Below are positions 1 to 7,734 of a DNA stretch of 64,000 bases, one piece after another. The notes beneath the pieces were generated by a model. That model made no database searches and had not been told where the DNA came from. It saw only the letters and a program-made list of their open reading frames with translations. Source of the DNA: AG-12 sp035531535 (GTDB taxonomy: Bacteria > Chloroflexota > Dormibacteria > Aeolococcales > Bog-877). Within the stretch, counting starts at the first letter, position 1, and every line of letters begins with the position of its first letter. The position numbers and the translations under genes were made by a program. The stretch is from positions 1 through 64,000 of the forward strand of contig DATKSV010000164.1 in assembly GCA_035531535.1 (NCBI GenBank), in the 5' to 3' direction.

Positions 1-906
1 ACCCCCGTTGCGGAGCACCTGGGGATGGACCATCCCTGACCCCAGGATCTCCATCCAGCCCTTGCCCAGACAGCTGCGACAGCCTGACCCCTGGCAGATG
101 CCGCAAGCGACATCCGCCTCCAGGCTGGGCTCGGTGTAGGGAAAGAAGCTGGCCCGCAGCCGGACCTTGCGCTCGGGCCCAAACAGCGCCCGCAGCAGGT
201 ACTCCAGGGTGCCCTTGAGATCGCCCACGGTCACCCCCCGATCGACACAGAGCCCCTCGACCTGGTGAAAGACGGGGATGTGGGTGGGGTCGGGATTGTC
301 CCGCCGGGCGACCTTGCCGGGGACGATGATTCGGAACGGCGGCTCGCCCGCCAGCATGGTCCGCATCTGCACCGGTGAGGTGTGGGTCCGGAACAGCCAG
401 GCCGACTCCGCGCCGGCCAGATAGAAGGTGTCGTGGGTGTCGCGAGCGGGATGCTCCGGGGGCATGTTGAGGAGCTGAAAGTTGTGCAGATCGTCCTCGA
501 TCTCGGGACCTCGCACAGACTCGTAACCGAGGCGGGCCATGATGTCCTCGATCTCGCGCACCAGCCGCGCCACCGGATGTTGGTGGCCCCTGTCGAGGCC
601 GGCGCCAGGATGGCTCAGATCCAGCCACTCGCGGTCGGTCTCGGCCGCCTGGCCCACCGAGCCCAGCTCCAGCTGGCGCGCCTGCAGGGCTCGCTGCACC
701 GTTGACTTGGCCAGATTGAAGGCCCGACCCAACTCGGCTCGGCGGTCGCCATCGACCGTCGCCAACGCCCCGGCCCCGGCCGTGATGAGGCCACCATGGC
801 GCGCCATGTACTGGCGCCTGACCAGCTCCAACTGATCCGGGTCGCTCGCCCCGGCGATATCCTCCAGGGCCCTTCGCGCCAGCTCCTGGAGGTCGTCCCC
901 GGTCAC
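1..906 (-). CDS. pheS: Phenylalanyl-tRNA synthetase alpha subunit (3' end cut by window edge)
   Basis: Class II synthetase alpha chain, which charges tRNA-Phe in the cytoplasm as part of an alpha2beta2 enzyme with PheT. The 302 visible codons show the N-terminal helical part, the core segment EIEDDLHNFQLLNMPPEHPA near residue 155, DTFYL, and the active-site stretch containing FRTHTSPVQ. A later FHQVEGL motif also matches the family. About 40 C-terminal residues, and presumably pheT, lie beyond position 1. The start is a GTG at 906-904 that overlaps the rplT stop as GTGA, so translation is probably coupled. It is the last visible gene of the thrS-infC-rpmI-rplT-pheS operon. Confidence 0.95.
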   Translation of the reverse strand, partial: MTGDDLQELARRALEDIAGASDPDQLELVRRQYMARHGGLITAGAGALATVDGDRRAELGRAFNLAKSTVQRALQARQLELGSVGQAAETDREWLDLSHPGAGLDRGHQHPVARLVREIEDIMARLGYESVRGPEIEDDLHNFQLLNMPPEHPARDTHDTFYLAGAESAWLFRTHTSPVQMRTMLAGEPPFRIIVPGKVARRDNPDPTHIPVFHQVEGLCVDRGVTVGDLKGTLEYLLRALFGPERKVRLRASFFPYTEPSLEADVACGICQGSGCRSCLGKGWMEILGSGMVHPQVLRNGG

Positions 907-1265
907 TTCGGAGTCACGGTCTCCCGGGCCACCGCGATCAGCTGCGCAAACGCTCCCGGGTCACGCGCGGCCATCTCGGAGAGCTGCTTGCGGGAAATCT
1001 CCACCCCGGCTGTGGCCAGCGCGGCCATGAACCGGCTGTAGGGAATGCCAGCCTGGCGGGAGGCGGCGTTGATGCGAGCTATCCATAGACGCCGGAAGTC
1101 GCCCTTGCGCTTGCGCCGATCCCGGTACTGGTAGGCGAGCGAATGGAGGACCGCCTCGTTGGCGGGCCGGAAGAGTCGATTGTGGGTCCCGGTAAGGCCG
1201 GAAGCCAGCTCCAGTACCCGCTTGTGACGCTTGCGAGCGGTGACGCCCCGCTTGACTCTGGCCAT
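903..1265 (-). CDS. rplT: 50S ribosomal protein L20
   Basis: 120-aa basic ribosomal protein that binds 23S rRNA early in assembly of the large subunit. The conserved start MARVKRGVTARKRHKRVL and the segment RRLWIARINAASR are diagnostic, and the length is normal for L20. It starts 3 nt after rpmI and overlaps pheS by 4 nt. In several bacteria L20 represses the infC-rpmI-rplT mRNA. I saw no obvious 23S-like operator in the short thrS-infC gap, so that control is not shown here. Confidence 0.97.
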   Translation of the reverse strand: MARVKRGVTARKRHKRVLELASGLTGTHNRLFRPANEAVLHSLAYQYRDRRKRKGDFRRLWIARINAASRQAGIPYSRFMAALATAGVEISRKQLSEMAARDPGAFAQLIAVARETVTPK

Positions 1266-1268
1266 CTA

Positions 1269-1472
1269 TCAGCCCTTCAGATAGGGCGCATTGCGCCGGA
1301 TCGACTTGGCATCACCGGAGGTGACCGCCTTGACCTGGGCGTAACCCCGCTTGCGCTTGGCGGACTTGTGCTCCAGCAGGTGCGACTGGAAGGCGCCGCG
1401 GCGTAGCAGCTTACCGGTGCCGGACAGACGGAACCGCTTCTGGGTCCCCTTATGGCTGCGTATCTTGGGCAT
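1269..1472 (-). CDS. rpmI: 50S ribosomal protein L35
   Basis: 67-aa L35 with the conserved start MPKIRSHKGTQKRFR and the LLRRGAFQSHLLEHKS segment; length is normal. Its start lies inside the last 23 nt of infC, so the two are probably translationally coupled. Part of the classical infC-rpmI-rplT block. Confidence 0.96.
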   Translation of the reverse strand: MPKIRSHKGTQKRFRLSGTGKLLRRGAFQSHLLEHKSAKRKRGYAQVKAVTSGDAKSIRRNAPYLKG

Positions 1473-2016
1473 CGTCCTTCGAGTCTCCCTTAGCCGGCTT
1501 TCTTGGAAGTGGGTTGAGAATCATGATCATATTGCGCCCCTCGAGCAGGGGCATGCGCTCCACCAGGGCCACGTCCTTGACCTCCTCAGCCAAACGCTGC
1601 AGTAGCGCCCGACCGATTTCCTGGTGGACCAGTTCGCGCCCCCGGAACATGATAGTGAGCTTGACCTTGTCACCCTCCTCCAGGAAGTGACGCACGTACC
1701 CGTACTTGGTCTGAAAGTCGTGCTCGCTGATCTTGGGCCGGAGCTTCATCTCCTTTAGCCGGATGGCGTTGTGCTCTCGCTTGGCCTCCTTCTCCCGCTT
1801 GAGGGCCTCGAATTTGAAACGCCCGTAGTCCATCAGGCGGCAGACCGGCGGCTGGGCCTGCGGAGCGACCTCCACCAGGTCCAGTCCTCGCTCCTGGGCC
1901 AGGCGCTGGGCCTCCGCCAGGGTAACGATGCCGATCGCCTCGTCCGTGGTGTCGTCGAAGAGCCGGAGCGACGGGATCCGGATCTGGTCGTTGATGCGCA
2001 GCTCGCGGAACGCTAT
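1450..2016 (-). CDS. infC: Translation initiation factor IF-3, probably starting at an ATA codon
   Basis: IF-3 binds the 30S subunit and discriminates against non-canonical start codons. The N-domain motif FRELRINDQIRIP, the linker with MDYGRFKFE, and the C-domain with LRPKISEHDFQTK and IMFRGRE are all present. The frame is open up to a GTG at 2061, but that adds 15 residues without family similarity and has only a weak ribosome-binding site. An ATA at 2016-2014 gives a 188-aa protein beginning just before the conserved FRELRIN. It lies 8 nt downstream of GAGGAGG (2031-2025). infC genes commonly use rare starts (AUU in E. coli) for autoregulation, so ATA is preferred here. The 3' end overlaps rpmI by 23 nt. 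Confidence 0.93.
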   Translation of the reverse strand: MAFRELRINDQIRIPSLRLFDDTTDEAIGIVTLAEAQRLAQERGLDLVEVAPQAQPPVCRLMDYGRFKFEALKREKEAKREHNAIRLKEMKLRPKISEHDFQTKYGYVRHFLEEGDKVKLTIMFRGRELVHQEIGRALLQRLAEEVKDVALVERMPLLEGRNMIMILNPLPRKPAKGDSKDDAQDTQP

Positions 2017-2031
2017 GGACGCGCCCTCCTC
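2014..2031 (-). promoter_or_regulatory. infC ribosome-binding site and ATA start codon
   Basis: Reading the minus strand, GAGGAGG (2031-2025) is followed by an 8-nt spacer and then ATA (2016-2014) in frame with IF-3. This is the strongest Shine-Dalgarno near the 5' end of the gene. A rare start would make infC translation sensitive to IF-3 level. Confidence 0.6.
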
Positions 2032-2097
2032 AGAGTGACTTTGAGTGGCCGATGCTATCACGCAGGAGGCTGGCCCCTGCGCTAAGACCCGAGCCGT

Positions 2098-3837
2098 TCA
2101 GGATTGTGAGGCTTCGTGGCTGAGGCGCTCGACCAGCTCGTCGATCCCCAGCACCACCTGCTCGCCCCCTCTCGTGCTGCGCAGATTGACGGTCCCGGCC
2201 TCGACCTCGCGCTTGCCGATGACGGCCAGGTAGGGGACCTTGGCCAGCTCGCCATCACGAATCTTGGCCTGCATCCGCTCCCCCGGGCGGTCCGGCACCT
2301 CGGCCCTCAAGCCCGCCTGCTCCAGCCTGGCTGCCACCCCCAAAGCATAGTCGAGCTGGTCGTCGCTGACTGTGATCAGCTGCACCTGAACCGGGCTCAG
2401 CCAGACCGGCAGCGCCCCGCCGTAGTGCTCCAGCAGCACCCCGAAGAATCGCTCCATCGAGCCCAGGAGGGTGCGGTGGACCATCATCGGCCGGTGCGCC
2501 GAGCCGTCGGCACCGATGTACTCCAGGCCGAACCGCTCGGGCTCATTGAAGTCGAACTGAATCGTGGCGCACTGCCAACGTCGGCCCATGGCATCCCGGA
2601 TGTGGACATCAATCTTGGGCCCGTAGAAGGCTCCCTCGCCAGGGTTGAGCTTGAAATCAAGTCCCCTGGTCTGGATCGCTCGCTCCAGGGCCGCCTCGGC
2701 CAACTCCCACATCTCGTCCTGGCCCGCCGCCTTGCCGGGCTTGGTGCTGAGGTCGATCTCGACCTGGTTGAAGCCGAAGCGCGCCATCATCTCCTGGACC
2801 ATGTCCAGAACTCCGGCCACCTCCGCCTCGGCCTGGTCCGGCGCGCAGAAGATGTGGGCGTCGTCCTGGGTGAAGCCCCGGACCCGGAGCAGGCCGTGCA
2901 GAGTGCCACTGCGCTGGAAGCGGTAGACCGAGGCCAGCTCCGCCAACCTCATGGGCAGCTCCCGATAGCTGCGCCGCCTCGAGCTGAATATGAGAATGTG
3001 AAAGGGGCAGCTCATCGGCTTGATCCGGTAGCGCTCCCCCTCCACCTCCATCGGGCCGTACATCTCGTCGGCGAAGAAGCCGAGGTGGCCGCTGGTCTCC
3101 CAGAGCTGCTCGCGTGCCACATGTGGGGTGTAGACCAACTGGTAGCCCCGGTGGCGATGCTCCCGCCGCCAGTAGTCCTCGATCACGGTCCTCACGGTGG
3201 CGCCGTTGGGATGCCAGAGCACCAAGCCCCCACCCAGCTCGTCCGAGAGGGAGAAGAGGTCCAGTTCCCGGCCCAGGCGACGGTGGTCACGCTTGCGGGC
3301 CATCTCCAAGCGCTCCAGATAAAGGTCCAGCTCGGCCTGGCTGTTCCACGCGGTGCCGTAGATGCGCTGCAGCATCGGTTGGGTCTCGTCGCCGTGCCAG
3401 TAGGCGCCCGCGGTGTGGAGCAGCTTGAAGGCCGGGATCGCCCCCGCCTCCGGGACGTGGGGTCCCCGGCAGAGATCAAAGAAGCCACCGGTGCGGTAGC
3501 AGCTGATCACCTCCCCCTCCGGGATCCTCTCGATCAGCTCCACCTTGAAGCGCTGCCCCAGGCGGCGGAACTCCTGGAGCGCTCCGTCCCGGGAGAGCTC
3601 ACTGCGCTGGTACTGAGAGTGACGCCCCTGGATCTCGTGCATCCGAGCCTCGATGGCGGGGAGATCCTCATCGCTGAAGTGCGTCCCTCCGGGGAGCAGG
3701 AAATCGTAGTAGAAGCCGTCCTCGATCGACGGCCCGATCCCGTATTCGGCGCCGGGAAAAAGCTCGCCCACCGCCGCCGCCATCAGGTGGGCGGTGCTGT
3801 GGCGGAGCGTCTCGAGGTCGACAATGGCGCTAGACAT
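2098..3837 (-). CDS. thrS: Threonyl-tRNA synthetase lacking the N-terminal TGS domain
   Basis: Class II synthetase charging tRNA-Thr. The order is: N2 editing-like domain (LRHSTAHLMAAA at the start, FFDLCRGPHVP near residue 120), catalytic core (MSCPFHI with the zinc-ligand Cys, then RVRGFTQDDAHIF and MVHRTLLGSMERF), and a C-terminal anticodon domain. At 579 aa it is about 60 residues shorter than the E. coli type because the TGS domain is absent. The frame is open to 3933, but that extension runs into tRNA-Val. The ATG at 3837 sits 12 nt after a good -10 box, so it is preferred. First gene of the operon leading to pheS. Confidence 0.96.
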   Translation of the reverse strand: MSSAIVDLETLRHSTAHLMAAAVGELFPGAEYGIGPSIEDGFYYDFLLPGGTHFSDEDLPAIEARMHEIQGRHSQYQRSELSRDGALQEFRRLGQRFKVELIERIPEGEVISCYRTGGFFDLCRGPHVPEAGAIPAFKLLHTAGAYWHGDETQPMLQRIYGTAWNSQAELDLYLERLEMARKRDHRRLGRELDLFSLSDELGGGLVLWHPNGATVRTVIEDYWRREHRHRGYQLVYTPHVAREQLWETSGHLGFFADEMYGPMEVEGERYRIKPMSCPFHILIFSSRRRSYRELPMRLAELASVYRFQRSGTLHGLLRVRGFTQDDAHIFCAPDQAEAEVAGVLDMVQEMMARFGFNQVEIDLSTKPGKAAGQDEMWELAEAALERAIQTRGLDFKLNPGEGAFYGPKIDVHIRDAMGRRWQCATIQFDFNEPERFGLEYIGADGSAHRPMMVHRTLLGSMERFFGVLLEHYGGALPVWLSPVQVQLITVSDDQLDYALGVAARLEQAGLRAEVPDRPGERMQAKIRDGELAKVPYLAVIGKREVEAGTVNLRSTRGGEQVVLGIDELVERLSHEASQS

Positions 3838-3849
3838 GCTTTGAGCAAG

Positions 3850-3878
3850 ATTGTAGGCGTCGCGCCCCGAACTCTCGA
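3850..3878 (-). promoter_or_regulatory. thrS operon promoter
   Basis: Minus strand: -35 TCGAGA (3878-3873), 17-bp spacer, -10 TACAAT (3855-3850). The predicted start falls about 6 nt before the thrS ATG, giving a nearly leaderless mRNA. The -35 overlaps that of the divergent tRNA-Val promoter. Confidence 0.55.
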
Positions 3879-3903
3879 GTCGGCCTCCGACGGAGCTTAT
3901 AAT
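3875..3903 (+). promoter_or_regulatory. tRNA-Val promoter
   Basis: Plus strand: -35-like TCGAGT (3875-3880), 17-bp spacer, perfect -10 TATAAT (3898-3903), about 22 bp before the mature tRNA 5' end. Its -35 shares the palindrome CTCGAG (3874-3879) with the opposite thrS promoter. Confidence 0.6.
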
Positions 3904-3925
3904 CCGGGCACATCCGAACGGTCGC

Positions 3926-3999
3926 GGGCGCATAGCTCAGGTGGTTAGAGCGCTACCCTGACACGGTAGAGGCCCCAGGTTCGACTCCTGGTGCGCCCA
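3926..3999 (+). tRNA. tRNA-Val (GAC anticodon)
   Basis: A complete cloverleaf: acceptor GGGCGCA paired with TGCGCCC, D arm GCTC/GAGC, anticodon stem CTACC/GGTAG with loop CTGACAC (anticodon GAC), and T arm CCAGG-TTCGACT-CCTGG. The discriminator is A and no CCA is encoded. It is the only RNA gene on the plus strand in this part and is divergent from thrS. Confidence 0.95.
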
Positions 4000-4020
4000 C
4001 GCGGGGGTTCCGCCGAGAGC

Positions 4021-4097
4021 AGTTGTCCACACCGCATCATGGGGAAACGGGGGACAACTCTAAAACCCAAAAATCCTCTCTTTTTGTGGGTTGTTTT
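4021..4097 (+). terminator. Hairpins downstream of tRNA-Val, candidate terminator
   Basis: Two inverted repeats follow the tRNA. The first is AGTTGTCC (4021-4028) with GGACAACT (4052-4059). The second is AAACCCAAAAA (4063-4073) with TTTTTGTGGGTT (4081-4092), followed by GTTTT. The second looks like an intrinsic terminator. The assignment is by eye. Confidence 0.4.
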
Positions 4098-4101
4098 GCT
4101 A

Positions 4102-4130
4102 TTGACAGGGGCGCCTCGAGGGGCTCTAAT
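4102..4130 (+). promoter_or_regulatory. Strong sigma70-type promoter for the small zinc-ribbon gene
   Basis: Perfect -35 TTGACA (4102-4107), 17-bp spacer, and -10 TCTAAT (4125-4130, one mismatch to consensus). The expected transcript start is near 4137, inside or just before the first codons of the downstream gene. Confidence 0.65.
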
Positions 4131-4418
4131 ATGGCTCTCGTGGCACGCTCTTCAAGGTCTTCTGTGGCGCTCCGCGTCTGTACCCGGGTGGGTTGCCCCA
4201 ACCTGGTCAAGAAGCAGACCGCGAAGTACTGCAGCGTGCGCTGCTCGGCCGAGGATCCTGATCGCCGCGCCCGGCTCCGCGAGCGCGCCCGCTCGGGTCG
4301 AGTGCTGCCCTTGGCTCGCCAGCTCCAACTGGACTTCGACAGTGAGGAGCAGCAACTGGCCAGCCTCGCCACCGGCCGCGAAGAGGTTCCCCAAGGGCTA
4401 GCCCGCTGGGCGGTGTGA
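4131..4418 (+). CDS. Small cysteine-containing (zinc-ribbon-like) protein of unknown function
   Basis: I do not recognise a named family. The 95-aa product has CTRVGC about 13 residues in and KYCSVRC about 15 residues later. This C-x4-C / C-x3-C arrangement is typical of small zinc ribbons or zinc fingers. An Arg-rich stretch and an acidic tail (DFDSEEQQ) follow. An ORF extends upstream to 4023, but the promoter at 4102-4130 excludes that start. If transcription begins near 4137, the in-frame GTG at 4140 would be a leaderless start and the ATG at 4131 would not be on the mRNA. The gene is monocistronic and converges with 4428-4610. Confidence 0.6.
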   Translation: MALVARSSRSSVALRVCTRVGCPNLVKKQTAKYCSVRCSAEDPDRRARLRERARSGRVLPLARQLQLDFDSEEQQLASLATGREEVPQGLARWAV

Positions 4419-4427
4419 GATGGCTCC

Positions 4428-4610
4428 TCAGCTGATCGGGGCGCGCGGGCGGAGCATTGCCTGGGCGGTGCGAATGTCGGCCTGGGTGACGGTCACCATC
4501 AGGCTCTGCTCGCAGCGGTGGCAGATCATGTGAAAACCGGTGGGCTCGGGAATGTCTCGAGCCACCTCCTGGCGGAAGCCACACCCCTCGCAGGTGACAA
4601 CAGCACGCAT
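4428..4610 (-). CDS. Small two-CxxC zinc-ribbon protein, unknown function
   Basis: A 60-aa product with CEGCGF near residue 7 and ICHRCEQ near residue 30, two knuckles that together could bind one zinc. The rest is short and charged. It follows the MFS gene after 62 nt and may be the last cistron of that operon. The ATG at 4610 has no clear Shine-Dalgarno. A GGGAGG lies further upstream (around 4627), so the true start is uncertain. The frame is open further upstream only as antisense of the MFS gene, which I discount. Confidence 0.55.
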   Translation of the reverse strand: MRAVVTCEGCGFRQEVARDIPEPTGFHMICHRCEQSLMVTVTQADIRTAQAMLRPRAPIS

Positions 4611-4672
4611 GCGCCAATTCAAGGCCCTCCCGCTCTCGGGGGACCCTCTTGGCAACAAGCTTCGACATGTCG

Positions 4673-6022
4673 CTACGCGGCCGTCACCGAAGTGGGGGTT
4701 CTGCGACCGGATCCGCCGCCCCAGTCGCGGATTCCCGCCACCACCCCGATCACCAGCAGGGTGAGCCCCATGAAGGCGATCACGTCGCTGGAACCGACCG
4801 CGTCGGCGATCGCGCCGGCCACCAGCAGGGGCAGTGCGATCGCCAGGTTGATGGCCAGGAATGCGCCCCCGAAGATGCGCCCCCTGGTGGCATCCTCGGT
4901 GGCCTCCTGAATCAGCACCAGACTGGGGATCAGAACCGCCCCCAGCCCGATCCCGAAGAGAACCGCCAGCACTATCGCCAAGGGCACCAGCCCTCCCACC
5001 AGACGGACCCTGTCGAGGATGGGGGGCAGAACCCCCAGCACCAGCATCGCCAGGCCGGCGAGGGCCAAACCCCTGACCACGCTGCGCTCGCCGTGGCCAG
5101 CCCCCGAGCGGCGGCTCACCACCGTCCCCGCCACCACCATCCCCACCGTGGCCGGCAGCAGCAGGATGTAGCTGTCCTGGGGCCGGCGCAGCAGCACGTG
5201 CTGCATGTAGCCTGCGGAGAGGGCGAAGATCGTGAAGACGGTCACCAGGGCCAGGGTCAGCATGCCAAAGGCGAAGGGCAGCACCGGGCTCCTGCGGATC
5301 ACCAGCCACACCTCCTTGAGCTCCTGCACAGTGCTGGTCTTGGGTTCCCCGCCGGCCTCCACCCGCTGGGGATTGGCGGCCAGCCTGGTGCGGATCATCC
5401 AGATCGCGCCCGACGCCGCCATGAAGAGGCCCGCCCCGAAGTAATAGGGCCCCTCCAGCCCCAGCACTCGCTGGGCGATCGAGGCCAGCGGTACCGAGAG
5501 CACGATGGTGACCACGATGGTCACGGTGAACAGGGAGGTGGCGGCCGAGATCTGGCTGCGGTCGACCAGGCTGGGAATGCTGGCGGCCTCCGCCGGCGCG
5601 AAGAGCTGGCCCACCCCCGCGAACACCAGGGTGATCACATAGAGCGGGATCACCTGGTGCTGAGCGACCCCGGTCAGCTCCAGCGCCGGCACCCCGAGGA
5701 CCATCACCCCGCGGCTGAGATTGGTCCAGATCATCAGCGTCTTCTTGTCATAGCGGTCGGCGAAGATGCCGGCCGGCACCGAGAGGAACACGGCCGGGAT
5801 GGTGTAAGCCAGCAGCAGGGCGGCGTCGCTGACATAGAGGTGGGTCAGGGAGTAGATCGAGAGCAGCAGCGAGAAGGCGAAGAACTTGTCCCCCAGCTGG
5901 GCCGCCACCTGGGCTCCCCACAGCAGACGGAAATCTCGGTTCTTGAGGGTCTCGCGGAAGCCGGCCGGACCTGGGGTGGGAGGCCGCTGAGTCTCGCCGA
6001 CCCCCTGGCCCACGGCCGTCAT
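4673..6022 (-). CDS. Major facilitator superfamily transporter
   Basis: A 449-aa integral membrane protein with about 12 hydrophobic segments and typical MFS features. The first helix region follows FRETLKNRDFRLLWGAQVAA, and a loop-2 motif GIFADRYDKK matches the conserved G-x-x-x-D-R-x-G-R/K-type sequence. A second repeat starts near residue 220. The substrate cannot be predicted; the overall look is of a drug-efflux or MFS_3-like protein. The ATG at 6022 is preferred over the longer frame, whose extra 57 residues are antisense-like and overlap rsmA. It lies 13 nt downstream of rsmA. Confidence 0.85.
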   Translation of the reverse strand: MTAVGQGVGETQRPPTPGPAGFRETLKNRDFRLLWGAQVAAQLGDKFFAFSLLLSIYSLTHLYVSDAALLLAYTIPAVFLSVPAGIFADRYDKKTLMIWTNLSRGVMVLGVPALELTGVAQHQVIPLYVITLVFAGVGQLFAPAEAASIPSLVDRSQISAATSLFTVTIVVTIVLSVPLASIAQRVLGLEGPYYFGAGLFMAASGAIWMIRTRLAANPQRVEAGGEPKTSTVQELKEVWLVIRRSPVLPFAFGMLTLALVTVFTIFALSAGYMQHVLLRRPQDSYILLLPATVGMVVAGTVVSRRSGAGHGERSVVRGLALAGLAMLVLGVLPPILDRVRLVGGLVPLAIVLAVLFGIGLGAVLIPSLVLIQEATEDATRGRIFGGAFLAINLAIALPLLVAGAIADAVGSSDVIAFMGLTLLVIGVVAGIRDWGGGSGRRTPTSVTAA

Positions 6023-6035
6023 GGCAGGGAATATA

Positions 6036-6887
6036 TCAGCCCTGGGCCCCCGCGCCAGGTCCCACGGTCGCCAGCAGCCGCAGCCACTCCTCCGGGGCCA
6101 GCGTGCCCGGGCGGCGCTGAGGGTCGATACCGACCGCTCGCAGCCGGTCGGCCGCCTCCTGGGGGGTGACGCCCAGCGCATTGGCGAGCCCATGATGGAG
6201 CTGCTTGCGGCGCTGCTGGAAGATGGGGCGCGCCAACCGCAGCAGGTCGGCCCCGTGGCCGCCGGCCAGATCCGCCCTGGGAGTGACCTGGATCAGCGAG
6301 CTGTGCACCTTGGGCGCCGGCCAGAAGCGGTCCGGGGGGATGTCGAACCTAAGCTCCACATCGGCCACCAGCCGCAGGGAGAGGGAGGCCAGCGACCAGT
6401 CGCCGGCCGGCGCCGCCAGCCGGTGCGCCACCTCCCGCTGGACCACCAGCAGGCAGGCCCGCGGTGGGGGCACCCAGGCCATCAGTCTGGGCAGGATGGC
6501 CCCCGTGATCTGGTACGGGAGGTTGCCCACCACCGTGTACGGAGGGGTCACCGCAAGTTGCTCAGGGCCAAGTTGCAGGGCGTCTCCCAGAATCACCCGA
6601 AACCCGGGGAACTCGGCCCGCAGCAGCCCCAGTCCGGCCACGCACGAGGGGTCGATCTCGATCCCCACCAGTGAGCGGCCGGACTCCAACAGCCCCTGGC
6701 TGAGTGACCCGAGCCCGCAGCCGATCTCGACAACCTGCCCGGCAGACTCCGGCAGCGCGGCCACAATCGCGTCGCGCACCTCTCGATCGACCAGGAAGTT
6801 CTGCCCCATCCCGTGCTGGGGGCTGACCTGGAACCGCCGCGCCACCGCCCGCAAGGTGGTGCGGCTGGACAGGTCGGGCGCGGTCAA
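6036..6887 (-). CDS. rsmA: 16S rRNA (adenine1518/1519-N6)-dimethyltransferase
   Basis: KsgA/RsmA dimethylates A1518 and A1519 in helix 45 of 16S rRNA. Seen: the conserved start region QHGMGQNFLVD, SAM motif I VEIGCGLGSLSQ, the acidic VGIEIDP, and catalytic motif IV NLPYQITG. The 283-aa length is normal. The start is a TTG at 6887-6885, preceded by GGGGGAG with a 5-nt spacer; the longer open frame overlaps tatD and has no similarity. It follows tatD by 52 nt in an rsmI-tatD-rsmA order common in bacteria. Confidence 0.95.
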   Translation of the reverse strand: MTAPDLSSRTTLRAVARRFQVSPQHGMGQNFLVDREVRDAIVAALPESAGQVVEIGCGLGSLSQGLLESGRSLVGIEIDPSCVAGLGLLRAEFPGFRVILGDALQLGPEQLAVTPPYTVVGNLPYQITGAILPRLMAWVPPPRACLLVVQREVAHRLAAPAGDWSLASLSLRLVADVELRFDIPPDRFWPAPKVHSSLIQVTPRADLAGGHGADLLRLARPIFQQRRKQLHHGLANALGVTPQEAADRLRAVGIDPQRRPGTLAPEEWLRLLATVGPGAGAQG

Positions 6888-6939
6888 GGTGTCTCCCCCA
6901 GCGCGCCTCTTCGGCGACCCCACGGCCCCAACCGCCGGC

Positions 6940-7734
6940 TCATGCCCCCGGCAGGTGGAAGAAGTCCCGGGTGTTCTCCGAGGTGGCTCTGGCCAGGGTC
7001 TCGAGGCACTCTCCGCGCAGCACCGCCAACCAGCTGGCGGTCGCCCGCACCAGGGCGGGATGGCAGAGCTCCCCGCGGTGCGGCGACGGAGCCAGGAAGG
7101 GGGCATCGGTCTCCACCATGAGACTGGCTGCCGGGACCACCCGGGCCGCTGCTTGGAGATCGTGGGCCGACTTGAAGGTCAGGTTGCCGGCGAAGGACAC
7201 CCACATAGCCCGCCGCTGGGCCTCCTCAGCGAACTGGGCGTCCCCTCTGAAGCAGTGCAACATGGCGTTGACGGCAGGAGCCCGATCGAGCACCTCGAGC
7301 AGGTCAGCGTGCGCCTGGCGCTGGTGGACCACCACCGGTTTGCCGAGCTCCGCAGCCAGCTCGAGCATCATGGCGAACATTTCCCGCTGCAATGCCGGTG
7401 GGGTCTCCATGTAACCCTCCCGAAACTTGTAGTCAAGCCCGATCTCGCCAACTCCGACCGCCTTGGGATGACTCAGCAGCGAGCGCAGTTCCTCCAGTTC
7501 CAAGCCTGTCGGGGGCCGGCGATTGACAGGATGCCAGCCGACGGTGAAGTAGACCTCGGGATGGCGCTCGGCCAGCTCCTTGGCCTGTCGGCTATCGTCC
7601 AACCCATCCCCGCTGGTGACCACCTGGTGCACCCCCGCCAGGTGCGCCTGGGCGAGCGCGTCCGCGACTGCAAGCCCCCGGCGGGCCAGCTCGTCAAGGT
7701 GGCAGTGAGCGTCCACCAACACCGTCTCAGCCAA
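6940..7734 (-). CDS. tatD: TatD-family metal-dependent hydrolase/DNase
   Basis: TIM-barrel hydrolase with the family metal ligands: VDAHCHLDEL at the start (HxH), VGEIGLDY (Glu), VVVHQRQAH, MLHCFRGD, and ETDAPFLAPSPHRG near the C-terminus. Members act on DNA 3' ends or other substrates. The 264-aa length is typical. The start is either the TTG at 7734, which overlaps the rsmI stop, or the GTG at 7722. Upstream codons are antisense-like and lie within rsmI. Confidence 0.93.
   Translation of the reverse strand: MAETVLVDAHCHLDELARRGLAVADALAQAHLAGVHQVVTSGDGLDDSRQAKELAERHPEVYFTVGWHPVNRRPPTGLELEELRSLLSHPKAVGVGEIGLDYKFREGYMETPPALQREMFAMMLELAAELGKPVVVHQRQAHADLLEVLDRAPAVNAMLHCFRGDAQFAEEAQRRAMWVSFAGNLTFKSAHDLQAAARVVPAASLMVETDAPFLAPSPHRGELCHPALVRATASWLAVLRGECLETLARATSENTRDFFHLPGA

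Noticed and set aside
2116..3948. 610-codon plus-strand ORF opposite thrS
   Set aside because: It is a His/Leu/Pro-rich shadow of a fully conserved synthetase, typical of high-GC antisense frames.
4611..5309. Long N-terminal extension of the small two-CxxC gene
   Set aside because: The extension is antisense-like Gly/Ala/Pro/Arg-rich sequence inside the MFS gene.
4649..6169. 506-codon plus-strand ORF opposite the MFS gene
   Set aside because: The sequence is dominated by His, Gln, Arg and Gly repeats and mirrors the transporter codons; no protein-like features.
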